This document shows positions 1 to 5,957 of a stretch of 7,448 nt of DNA, in pieces (positions within the stretch are counted from its first letter, which is position 1; each line of letters opens with the position of its first letter). The stretch is from an uncultured Sutterella sp. (GTDB lineage: Bacteria; Pseudomonadota; Gammaproteobacteria; Burkholderiales; Burkholderiaceae_F): NCBI GenBank assembly GCA_937943605.1, contig CALEAW010000083.1, forward strand, positions 1 through 7,448. Reading direction: 5' to 3'. Below the pieces are notes generated by a model, which saw only the letters and a program-made list of their open reading frames with translations, was not told where the DNA came from and did not search any database. The position numbers and the translations under genes are program-made.

Positions 1-114
1 AGGGCTATTAAGCCGATCGCATTATCTAGATAGTAGATTTACTGCGGAGTTCGGGGAGTATCCCTTGATCTTTTCTTCGCGGTCAACGAAAGCGTTTAAC
101 CACAGAAGCTTCGA
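1..114. other. Non-coding stretch downstream of tsf, at the window edge
   Basis: This stretch follows the tsf stop codon. In most beta- and gammaproteobacteria pyrH comes next, but no start codon with a ribosome binding site and a PyrH-like reading frame is visible here. It may begin just beyond the left edge or lie elsewhere. No convincing terminator is seen after tsf. The only symmetric elements are a 10-bp palindrome TATCTAGATA (23-32) and a short GGCT/AGCC pair (3-6 with 11-14). Neither is followed by a T-run inside the window, so I give them no function. Confidence 0.5.
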
Positions 115-999
115 TTACTGCTGAGCAGCAGCCATCTGAGCAGCAACTTCAGCGGCGAAGTCGTCAACGCGCTTTTCAATGCCTTCACCGACAACGAAGA
201 GCGTGTAGCCAGCAACCTGAGCGCCAGCAGCCTTAACGAGCTCACCAACAGACTTCTTGTCGTCCTTAACGAACGGCTGGTTAACAAGCGTCACTTCCTT
301 GAGGAACTTCTTAACCGTACCTTCAGCGATGCGTTCGAGCATGGCTTCCGGCTTGCCAGCTTCGCGAGCCTTTTCGATAGCGATGCGACGTTCAGATTCG
401 ATCTGAGCGGCGTCGATACCAGATTCGTCGAGAGCCTTCGGCTTGGAAGCAGCGATGTGCATAGCGACGTCGTGGGAGAGCTCCTGGGTGCCGCCGATCA
501 TGTCAACGATCACACCAATCTTGGAACCGTGAACGTAGGAGTTGAGTTCACCCTTGGCTTCGATACGGGAGAAGCGACGGAACGTCATGTTTTCGCCGAT
601 CTTGCCAACGAGAGCCGTACGAACGGCTTCGAGCGTCGTGTCACCGAGCTTGCAAGCACCGAGCGCTTCGATGTCAGCCGGATTCTGTTCAGCAACGAGG
701 CGAACAGCGTCAGCAGCCATCTGGAGGAATTCCGGGTTCTTGGCAACGAAGTCGGTTTCGGAGTTGACTTCGAGGATGGCGCCAAGCTTACGATCGTCAG
801 AGAGGTAAATGGCGACGACGCCTTCAGCGGCGATACGAGCAGCAGCCTTGGAGGCCTTGTTGCCGAGCTTCACGCGAAGGATTTCTTCGGCCTTGGCCAT
901 GTCGCCATCAGCTTCCGTGAGGGCCTTCTTGCATTCCATCATCGGGGCGTCCGTCTTGACGCGCAGTTCCTTGACCATCGCGGCGGTAATAGCAGCCAT
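115..999 (-). CDS. tsf: Translation elongation factor Ts (EF-Ts)
   Basis: EF-Ts is the cytoplasmic guanine-nucleotide exchange factor that releases GDP from EF-Tu so that it can bind GTP and aminoacyl-tRNA again. The 294-residue product has the usual length for betaproteobacteria. Residues 1-45 form the UBA-like N-terminal domain with the first family signature (LRVKTDAPMMECKKAL, 12-27). The second signature is at 79-86 and contains the TDFV motif (82-85), whose Asp and Phe are known to contact EF-Tu. The C-terminal part contains the typical LVNQPFVKD segment. The start is the ATG at 997-999: it begins MAAITAAMVKELR as in homologues and sits 7 nt after AGGAG. A TTG two codons upstream is almost on top of the Shine-Dalgarno and is unlikely. 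The gene follows rpsB after a 224-bp spacer. Codon choice is strongly biased, as expected for a highly expressed gene. Confidence 0.97.
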   Translation of the reverse strand: MAAITAAMVKELRVKTDAPMMECKKALTEADGDMAKAEEILRVKLGNKASKAAARIAAEGVVAIYLSDDRKLGAILEVNSETDFVAKNPEFLQMAADAVRLVAEQNPADIEALGACKLGDTTLEAVRTALVGKIGENMTFRRFSRIEAKGELNSYVHGSKIGVIVDMIGGTQELSHDVAMHIAASKPKALDESGIDAAQIESERRIAIEKAREAGKPEAMLERIAEGTVKKFLKEVTLVNQPFVKDDKKSVGELVKAAGAQVAGYTLFVVGEGIEKRVDDFAAEVAAQMAAAQQ

Positions 1000-1006
1000 G
1001 TTCAAT

Positions 1007-1011
1007 CTCCT
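1007..1011 (-). promoter_or_regulatory. Ribosome binding site of tsf
   Basis: AGGAG on the minus strand lies 7 nt before the ATG at 999. It decides the start, because the in-frame TTG at 1005-1003 is only one base from this element. Confidence 0.85.
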
Positions 1012-1037
1012 AGAGTTTCTATAAAAGTTGCGAATTC

Positions 1038-1073
1038 AAATTAAAGAAAGGGGGTGACAGTACTGTCGCCCCC
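1038..1073 (-). terminator. Intrinsic terminator-like hairpin between rpsB and tsf
   Basis: On the minus strand, GGGGGCGACAG (1073-1063) faces CTGTCACCCCC (1060-1050) across a two-base turn. Ten of eleven positions pair, with one C-A mismatch, and the realistic loop is GUAC. A T-rich tail, TTTCTTTAATTT, follows directly. It lies after rpsB and about 50 nt before the tsf start, so it would end or reduce the rpsB transcript. If so, tsf would need read-through or its own promoter. Only a weak -10-like TATAGA about 10 nt before the Shine-Dalgarno is visible, without a good -35. The stem is GC-rich and convincing, but the mismatch and interrupted T-tract suggest partial rather than complete termination. 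Confidence 0.72.
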
Positions 1074-1164
1074 TTCTTCCGTCAATACCTAACGGGGTGA
1101 AAGGGTTCGACCTCGTCAGGACTGACCTTTTTTGGACAGAGTAGCGGTTTCCTCTCTACTGAAC

Positions 1165-1190
1165 GGTCGACATTGTAAAGGATGTTGACC
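1165..1190. repeat. Inverted repeat in the rpsB-tsf spacer
   Basis: GGTCGACAT (1165-1173) and ATGTTGACC (1182-1190) form 9-bp arms around an 8-base loop. Eight positions are perfectly complementary; the ninth is a G-U wobble if transcribed as plus strand and an A-C mismatch as minus-strand mRNA. It starts 33 bp after the rpsB stop codon and has no T-run, so it is not an intrinsic terminator. It could be an mRNA 3'-end stabiliser, a processing site or a protein-binding palindrome. The rest of the spacer (1074-1223) holds no reading frame of interest. Confidence 0.5.
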
Positions 1191-1223
1191 ATCAAGGCGA
1201 GAGAAATTCCGCATCAACCGAAG

Positions 1224-1973
1224 TTAGGCAGCGGGCTGTTCTTCGGTTTCAGCCACTTCGACGAATTCGTCGGCAGCTTCGACGATTTCCGTCTGGCTGT
1301 CAGCACGACCAGCGAGGATGGCGTCAGCGATGCCACGGGCGTAGATGGCGACAGCCTTAGAGGAGTCGTCGTTACCCGGAACAACGTAATCAACACCAGC
1401 CGGAGAGTGGTTCGTGTCAACGATAGCGATGACAGGGATGCCGAGCTTGTTGGCTTCCTGGATGGCAATCTTGTGATAGCCAACGTCAACGATGAACAAG
1501 GCGTCCGGCAAAGCCGTCATGTCCTTGATACCACCGATGGACTTGTTGAGCTTTTCAACATTGCGCTGGAAGTCAAGCGCTTCCTTCTTCGTGAGGTTAG
1601 CAGCCGAACCGTCTTCGAGTTGCTGTTCCATGTCCTTGAGACGCTTGATCGTGCCGCGCACCGTCTTGAAGTTGGTGAGCGTACCACCGAGCCAGCGCTG
1701 GTCAACCCAGCAGCTACCGCAGCGCTGAGCTTCAGCAGCGATGATTTCGCGGCCGCCGCGCTTGGCGTCAACGAAGAGGATCTTGCCGCCCTGAGCGGAA
1801 AGCTGACGGGCAAACTTGCAAGCTTCTTCGAACTTGGCAACAGTCTTTTCGAGGTTGATGATGTGAATCTTGTTGCGGGCACCAAAGATGTACTGACCCA
1901 TCTTCGGGTTCCAGAAACGAGTCTGGTGACCGAAATGGCAACCAGCTTCAAGCATTTCACGCATGCTGACCAT
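1224..1973 (-). CDS. rpsB: 30S ribosomal protein S2
   Basis: S2 is a late-assembling protein of the small ribosomal subunit, bound between head and body and needed for S1 docking. The 249-residue product has the normal length. It opens with the first S2 signature (MREMLEAGCHFGH, 4-16), followed by the conserved TRFWNPKM (18-25) and IFGARNKIHIINLEKT (29-44). RWLGG is at 93-97. A charged helical stretch at about 105-150 corresponds to the coiled-coil hairpin of S2. The second signature (IVDTNHSPAGVDY, 184-196) runs into the PGNDDS motif (199-204). The tail is acidic. The ATG at 1973 is preceded by GGAG at a 9-nt distance and places MREML three residues in, close to the usual family start. It is the first gene of the rpsB-tsf unit and is divergent from map. 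Confidence 0.98.
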   Translation of the reverse strand: MVSMREMLEAGCHFGHQTRFWNPKMGQYIFGARNKIHIINLEKTVAKFEEACKFARQLSAQGGKILFVDAKRGGREIIAAEAQRCGSCWVDQRWLGGTLTNFKTVRGTIKRLKDMEQQLEDGSAANLTKKEALDFQRNVEKLNKSIGGIKDMTALPDALFIVDVGYHKIAIQEANKLGIPVIAIVDTNHSPAGVDYVVPGNDDSSKAVAIYARGIADAILAGRADSQTEIVEAADEFVEVAETEEQPAA

Positions 1974-2137
1974 GATTTAATTCTCCAAGGTTTAGAGTCT
2001 GACACGTTCTGCTCGTTGAGTATCTAACTCGATACAGCACCTCGGTGCAAAACGTGCGCTAATTGAACCCGGGACCGACCAAGGTACACCGGGCGTATGA
2101 AAATATCTAATGGGACTAAACCCATCAGATCTGAAAG
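1974..2137 (-). ncRNA. Structured rpsB 5' leader, candidate S2-responsive mRNA element
   Basis: From the predicted start near 2137 to the rpsB ATG there are about 164 nt with dense complementarity (minus strand, 5' to 3'). Hairpin 1 is ATCTGATGGG (2130-2121) with CCCATTAGAT (2114-2105): 10 pairs including one G-U and a 6-nt loop. Hairpin 2 is CCCGG (2093-2089) with CCGGG (2072-2068), with an inner ACC/GGT pair. Then CACGTTTTGC (2056-2047) pairs with GCAGAACGTG (2012-2003). Its outer 8 pairs enclose GCAC/GTGC (2048-2045 with 2040-2037) and GTATC/GATAC (2035-2031 with 2024-2020), giving an apparent three-way junction ahead of the Shine-Dalgarno. In E. coli the rpsB leader lies at the same place, between map and rpsB (t44/tff RNA), and mediates S2 feedback. 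Function here is inferred from position and structure only. Confidence 0.6.
1983..1986 (-). promoter_or_regulatory. Ribosome binding site of rpsB
   Basis: GGAG on the minus strand, within TTGGAGAATTAAATCATG, lies 9 nt before the rpsB ATG. It supports the start at 1973 over the internal ATG three codons later. It sits outside the hairpins of the leader, about 16 nt beyond the base of the proposed junction. Confidence 0.8.
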
Positions 2138-2143
2138 CGCTCG

Positions 2144-2172
2144 ATTATACGCAGGGCGCTCTAGAGACGCAA
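2144..2172 (-). promoter_or_regulatory. Sigma70-type promoter of rpsB
   Basis: On the minus strand, TTGCGT (2172-2167) is followed by exactly 17 bp and a perfect TATAAT (2149-2144). The predicted start is around 2136-2138 in the GAGCGC stretch. This is the best promoter in the window, and its strength suits a ribosomal-protein operon. A GCGC-rich discriminator right after the -10 resembles stringently controlled promoters, which is inference only. Confidence 0.82.
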
Positions 2173-2367
2173 GCCAAAAAGGGCGAATATTTCATCCAAT
2201 CGCCGTAATCTCATCGTTTTTCTTGCAATTCTTATTGTCGAACTCACCTCAAACATTCAGCACACATCGCTTTGTTGGTGTACTATCGCTGAGACGAGCG
2301 ATGGTTAGTCCTAATACGGATTAGCTTCGCCATTCTTTTTGAATCACGATGGATTTTCGACTTCAAC
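2173..2367 (+). other. Upstream region and probable leader of map, with two hairpins
   Basis: This non-coding stretch lies between the rpsB promoter and map. ACTATCGCT (2282-2290) pairs with AGCGATGGT (2297-2305): 9 pairs, one G-U, loop GAGACG. GTTAGTCC (2304-2311) pairs with GGATTAGC (2318-2325): 8 pairs, two G-U, loop TAATAC. The two share two bases. All imperfect positions are wobbles in plus-strand RNA but C-A mismatches on the other strand, so they make sense as plus-strand structures. No convincing map promoter is visible. Weak candidates are TACTAT (2281-2286) as a -10, and CTGAGA (2289-2294) with 17 bp to TAATAC (2312-2317). A short overlapping frame of 11 codons (2349-2384) starts just before map in another frame. 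Confidence 0.4.
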
Positions 2368-3192
2368 ATGGCCATTGCAATTAAAACTGCTGAAGACATC
2401 GCTGGCTTACGTATTGCCGGCCGTCTTGCCGCTGAACTTCTCGACTATTTGACGCCTTTTGTTAAACCAGGCGTCACGACGGCCGAACTCGACAAACTTG
2501 CTTACGATTACACGGTTCACGTTCAAAAGTGTATCCCTGCCTGCCTCGGCTACCAACCCGAAGGCATGACACCCTACCCTGCCACGACGTGTATTTCTGT
2601 GAATCACGTCGTCTGCCACGGTATTCCTGGTCCCAAAAAACTGAAGGCAGGTGACATCGTCAATATCGACGTGACGAGTATTAAAGATGGCTACTATGGC
2701 GACACGTCTCGTATGTTCGTCGTTGGTAAGCCTACGATCGCCGGCAAACGCCTTTGCGACCTCGCCTTTAAGACGATGTGGGCCGGGATTGATGCGGTAC
2801 GCCCTGGCGGCACGTTCAACGACATAGGCAAAGCCTGTCAGGCTTTTGCTGATCAAAATGGCATCTCCGTTGTGCGTGACTATGGCGGCCATGGTATTGG
2901 TCGTGGTTTCCATGAAGAGCCCCACGTTCATCACTTCCCGATGAATCACCCTACCCCGGTCTTTAAGCCAGGTATGGTCTTTACGATCGAACCGATGGTG
3001 AATGCCGGTCGCTATGGTGTCACCATGTTAGGTGATGGTTGGACTGTTGTCACGCGCGACCGTTCGCTCTCTGCTCAGTGGGAGCACATGGTGCTTGTCA
3101 CTGAAACGGGTTATGACGTGCTTACGGTCAGTAAGGGCACGCTCCCACCGCCAGACTTCGTCAAGGGTTGGAAGTTACCCGAAAACCTCTAA
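2368..3192 (+). CDS. map: Methionine aminopeptidase, type I
   Basis: This enzyme removes the initiator methionine from new proteins when the second residue is small. It is a cytoplasmic dinuclear metal enzyme of peptidase family M24A. The 274-residue product has the usual bacterial type I length plus a short C-terminal extension. All five metal ligands are recognisable: D101 (NIDV), D112 (YGDTSR), H175 (GGHGIGRGFHEEP), E208 (TIEPM) and E239 (QWEH). The substrate-binding histidine is H84 (VCHGIPG). The N-terminus MAIAIKTAEDIAGLRIAGRLA matches homologues, which supports the ATG at 2368. However, there is no good Shine-Dalgarno: the nearest purine motif is GGAT, 13 nt away. The gene is divergent from rpsB and precedes glnD, as in E. 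coli, but a strong terminator separates it from glnD. Confidence 0.97.
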   Translation: MAIAIKTAEDIAGLRIAGRLAAELLDYLTPFVKPGVTTAELDKLAYDYTVHVQKCIPACLGYQPEGMTPYPATTCISVNHVVCHGIPGPKKLKAGDIVNIDVTSIKDGYYGDTSRMFVVGKPTIAGKRLCDLAFKTMWAGIDAVRPGGTFNDIGKACQAFADQNGISVVRDYGGHGIGRGFHEEPHVHHFPMNHPTPVFKPGMVFTIEPMVNAGRYGVTMLGDGWTVVTRDRSLSAQWEHMVLVTETGYDVLTVSKGTLPPPDFVKGWKLPENL

Positions 3193-3209
3193 TCGCATAG
3201 CGCATTTAT

Positions 3210-3244
3210 GAGTCGCTTGTCCATTGGATAGGCGGCTCTTTTTT
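3210..3244 (+). terminator. Strong intrinsic terminator after map
   Basis: GAGTCGCTTGTCC (3210-3222) pairs over 13 positions, including three G-U wobbles, with GGATAGGCGGCTC (3226-3238). The loop is ATT, and six T residues follow at once (3239-3244). It lies 18 nt after the map stop codon and should end the map transcript, which leaves glnD to its own promoter. Confidence 0.9.
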
Positions 3245-3271
3245 CATCTTCTTAAAACTCATACGTATACT
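3243..3271 (+). promoter_or_regulatory. Probable promoter of glnD
   Basis: TTCATC (3243-3248) is followed by 17 bp and TATACT (3266-3271), which matches the -10 consensus at five of six positions; the -35 is weak. It lies between the map terminator and glnD, with its -35 overlapping the end of the terminator T-run. The predicted start near 3278 gives a leader of about 35 nt. The argument is mainly positional: a terminator upstream makes a promoter here likely. Confidence 0.5.
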
Positions 3272-3312
3272 GATAGTCATTAGCCACGTCACTTGATCGG
3301 ATTTTCATCGAT

Positions 3313-5898
3313 ATGTCTATGCCTATCACGCTTACCCAAATCTGCGCTCAATTTCAAGAAGAACGTCAACGACTCGCGAACCTTTGGGAAACCAATCACG
3401 ATCCTCAAGCGTATTTACGTGCACACACCGCCGTATTGGATCAAGCAATCCGATCAATGGTTACCCTCCACGATTTACCGACTAAAGACATAGCGATCAT
3501 TGCCGTCGGTGGTTACGGTCGAGCTGAACTTTTTCCGTTTTCAGACATTGATCTTTTGGTTCTCACGACTGACGCATGTTCAGAAAATATCGAGACTCAA
3601 GAAAAGATCAGCGCGTTTGTGACAGAGCTTTGGGAGCTTCGTCTCACCGTTGGCGCTTCGGTTCGTAGTGTATCGTCTTTTTTGTCTGAAGCCGCTAATG
3701 ACGTCTCCGTTGCCACGACCTATTTAGAAAGTCGTTGTTTGTGGGGTAACAAAGCGCTCTATACCCAATCACGACAACGCTTTATGGAAACACTCGACGC
3801 TCGACGTTTTTTTAGAGACAAAATGCTCGAGCTCGCCCGTCGACACCAAAAATTTGAAGACACCCCCTATTCGCTTGAACCCAATCTCAAAGAAAGTCCT
3901 GGGGGTTTGCGCGACTTACAAGTCTTTTTATGGTGCGCCCAAGCTGCTGGCGTTGCTGAATCCGTCACAGACATGAAAACCGCAGGACTCATTACCGAGC
4001 GCGAAATGCACACTTTAATGGCCTGTGCGAGACATCTCGAAACCCTACGCATTAGCCTGCACCTCATTACGAAACGCGCAGAAAACCGCTTGTTATTTGA
4101 CGTACAAGAAGAGCTCGCGAAGTCGCTTGGCTACACCGAAACCCAACAATTGCGCCCTTCAGAAGCGTTAATGAAACGCTATTATCTCAATGCAAAAGCG
4201 GTCGTACAGATGTCTGTGATTCAACTTCAAGCCATCGCTGATCGCCTTTTTGGAAGTTATGACAATGTCACCCCTGTGCCCCTTGAACGTGCCTTTGTTG
4301 CGCGCGGGGACGAGATGGATATTGTGAACGACGACGTCTTTGAGACTGATCCCAATGCCATTTTGCGACTCTTTTATGTCTATCACTCTCACCCTGAACT
4401 CACGCGTTTATCGACTCGATTATTACGTGCGCTTTGGCATGCGTCACCCAATATTGATGAGGCCTACCGACATAATCCCATTCATCAGCAAACCTTTTTG
4501 GACATTCTCCGAATGCCCAAAGGGACATACCACTCCCTCAAACTCATGAACATGTGGGATGTGCTTGGTCGCTTTTTGCCGCCCTTTAGGCAAATCGTCG
4601 GGCAGATGCAGCACGATCTCTATCACATCTTCACCGTCGACCAACATACGTTACGTGTCGTTCGCAACATTCGTCGCTTTGCACGAAGCGAATTTGCGCA
4701 TGAATATCCATTTTGCGCACAGATCATGAGTGAATTGCCAGACAATTGGCGTTTAACACTCGCTGGGCTTTATCACGATATCGGCAAAGGTTTAGGCGGC
4801 CAGCACTCAGACATAGGCGCAGAAAAAGTCACGCATTTTTGCCAAACCTTTGGGCTCACCCAAGCCACGACTGACTTCGTCGCTTTTTTGGTTCGAGAGC
4901 ATCTCACCATGAGCCAAACAGCCCAAAAGAAAGACATCTCTGACCCTGATGTGGTGAGAAGTTTTTTAGAAGTCATCAAAACCAAAGAGCGACTTGATGC
5001 CCTTTATTTATTGACAGTGGCTGACATTCGCGCCACAAGTCCCAAAGTATGGACACCTTGGAAGGCACAACTCCTAGAAGCCCTCTACCGCGCCACGCTA
5101 GCCATGATGACGGGCGAAGATAGCGCCGTGTCTACTGAACACACGCTCATTGAACGTAAGACAAAAGCGCTAGACCTCTTAGGTACGCAAGTCTCTGACG
5201 CAGACCGAGAAGCCTTCTGGCAAGAACTCAACGTCGTCTACTTCATGCGTCACACACCTGAAGAGATTGCCTGGCACACACAGACGCTTGCCCAACACAT
5301 TCACACACCAGATCCTATTATTGAGATCAAACGCAGTGAACGCATGGGGGGCATTTTGATTCTTTTGTACCTCCCTGACCGTAAAGACCTTTTTTTGCGA
5401 GCGGTCGCAGCTTTAGGTAAGAGCGGCCTTTCGGTCATTGATGCGCGCGTACATACCACGCATCATGGTTGGGCACTCGACACCTTCCTCGTCACAGATC
5501 GTTATGAGCGTGATGATCCAGAGATGCTTGACGCTAGAATCAGAAAAGACTTATTGACACTCTTAACGTCCGATAAGCCTTTACCAGCAGCACCCAAAGG
5601 CAAGCTCTCTCGTCGCTCCAAACACTTTCCGACCCGTACCATGGTCACGACAGTAGCGGACGAAAGCGGCCGGGCATGGATTCTCAATGTCATTTGTACC
5701 GATCGCCCAGGGCTCCTCTACAGCATTTCAGAGGTCCTAGCCCGCTACGGCATTAATCTACAAACAGCACGCATTGCCACGCTAGGAGAGCGCGCTGAGG
5801 ACGTCTTCTTGATTGACAGTCCGACACTCTCTGATGACGAGACCTTGCTGAAACTCGAAGCGGATCTTGTCGAAGCAGTTACACCACCGAAATCTTAA
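3313..5898 (+). CDS. glnD: Bifunctional [protein-PII] uridylyltransferase / uridylyl-removing enzyme
   Basis: GlnD senses glutamine. When glutamine is scarce it transfers UMP from UTP to PII proteins (GlnB, GlnK); when abundant it removes UMP, which sets glutamine synthetase activity and nitrogen gene expression. The 861-residue product has all the domains in order. The nucleotidyltransferase domain has GGYGRAELFPFSDIDLLVL (66-84), with D78 and D80 as likely metal ligands, and the downstream landmark SPGGLRDLQ (195-203). The HD hydrolase domain has H445, the H488-D489 pair (LYHDIGKG), H498, H530 and D571. Two C-terminal ACT domains, about 678-755 and 788-858, bind glutamine; the second carries TDRPGLLY (796-803). 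No key residue is missing, so both activities should be intact. The ATG at 3313 has only a weak GGAT 10 nt upstream; a second ATG two codons later is possible. No PII gene is in the window. Confidence 0.97.
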   Translation: MSMPITLTQICAQFQEERQRLANLWETNHDPQAYLRAHTAVLDQAIRSMVTLHDLPTKDIAIIAVGGYGRAELFPFSDIDLLVLTTDACSENIETQEKISAFVTELWELRLTVGASVRSVSSFLSEAANDVSVATTYLESRCLWGNKALYTQSRQRFMETLDARRFFRDKMLELARRHQKFEDTPYSLEPNLKESPGGLRDLQVFLWCAQAAGVAESVTDMKTAGLITEREMHTLMACARHLETLRISLHLITKRAENRLLFDVQEELAKSLGYTETQQLRPSEALMKRYYLNAKAVVQMSVIQLQAIADRLFGSYDNVTPVPLERAFVARGDEMDIVNDDVFETDPNAILRLFYVYHSHPELTRLSTRLLRALWHASPNIDEAYRHNPIHQQTFLDILRMPKGTYHSLKLMNMWDVLGRFLPPFRQIVGQMQHDLYHIFTVDQHTLRVVRNIRRFARSEFAHEYPFCAQIMSELPDNWRLTLAGLYHDIGKGLGGQHSDIGAEKVTHFCQTFGLTQATTDFVAFLVREHLTMSQTAQKKDISDPDVVRSFLEVIKTKERLDALYLLTVADIRATSPKVWTPWKAQLLEALYRATLAMMTGEDSAVSTEHTLIERKTKALDLLGTQVSDADREAFWQELNVVYFMRHTPEEIAWHTQTLAQHIHTPDPIIEIKRSERMGGILILLYLPDRKDLFLRAVAALGKSGLSVIDARVHTTHHGWALDTFLVTDRYERDDPEMLDARIRKDLLTLLTSDKPLPAAPKGKLSRRSKHFPTRTMVTTVADESGRAWILNVICTDRPGLLYSISEVLARYGINLQTARIATLGERAEDVFLIDSPTLSDDETLLKLEADLVEAVTPPKS

Positions 5899-5911
5899 GG
5901 CAGCTCATTGT

Positions 5912-5945
5912 AAAAACGGGATGGCTTCACTGTGAACCATCCCGT
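5912..5945 (-). terminator. Terminator between the convergent genes
   Basis: ACGGGATGG (5916-5924) and CCATCCCGT (5937-5945) form a perfect 9-bp stem. An inner TTCA/TGAA pair closes a CTG loop, with one bulged base. On the minus strand the stem is followed by TTTTT (5916-5912), so it clearly terminates the acyltransferase transcript, 13 nt after its stop codon. On the plus strand the tail is only TCATATTCTTC, so termination of glnD would be weaker, but the position suggests bidirectional use. Confidence 0.85.
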
Positions 5946-5957
5946 CATATTCTTCAC

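Noticed and set aside
23..32. 10-bp palindrome TATCTAGATA
   Set aside because: It is isolated, short and AT-rich, has no partner copies, and is not placed like an operator for a visible gene.
457..1044. 195-codon open frame antisense to tsf
   Set aside because: It arises the same way, from strong codon bias in tsf. There is no initiation signal and no family resemblance.
1115..1133. GTCAGGACTGAC followed by six T on the plus strand, resembling a terminator
   Set aside because: The stem has only four realistic pairs, and no plus-strand gene lies upstream that would need it.
1182..2027. 281-codon open frame on the plus strand, antisense to rpsB
   Set aside because: The frame covers rpsB exactly out of phase. 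The biased codon use of rpsB avoids the codons that would give stops on the other strand, so a long empty frame is expected. It has no ribosome binding site and no recognisable domain.
2097..2324. 75-codon plus-strand frame between rpsB and map
   Set aside because: It runs across the rpsB promoter and leader on the other strand, lacks a ribosome binding site, and has a composition unlike a real small protein.
2407..2949. 180-codon frame antisense to map
   Set aside because: The plus-strand frame encodes a complete MetAP with all its metal ligands. The antisense frame has no Shine-Dalgarno and no recognisable motif.
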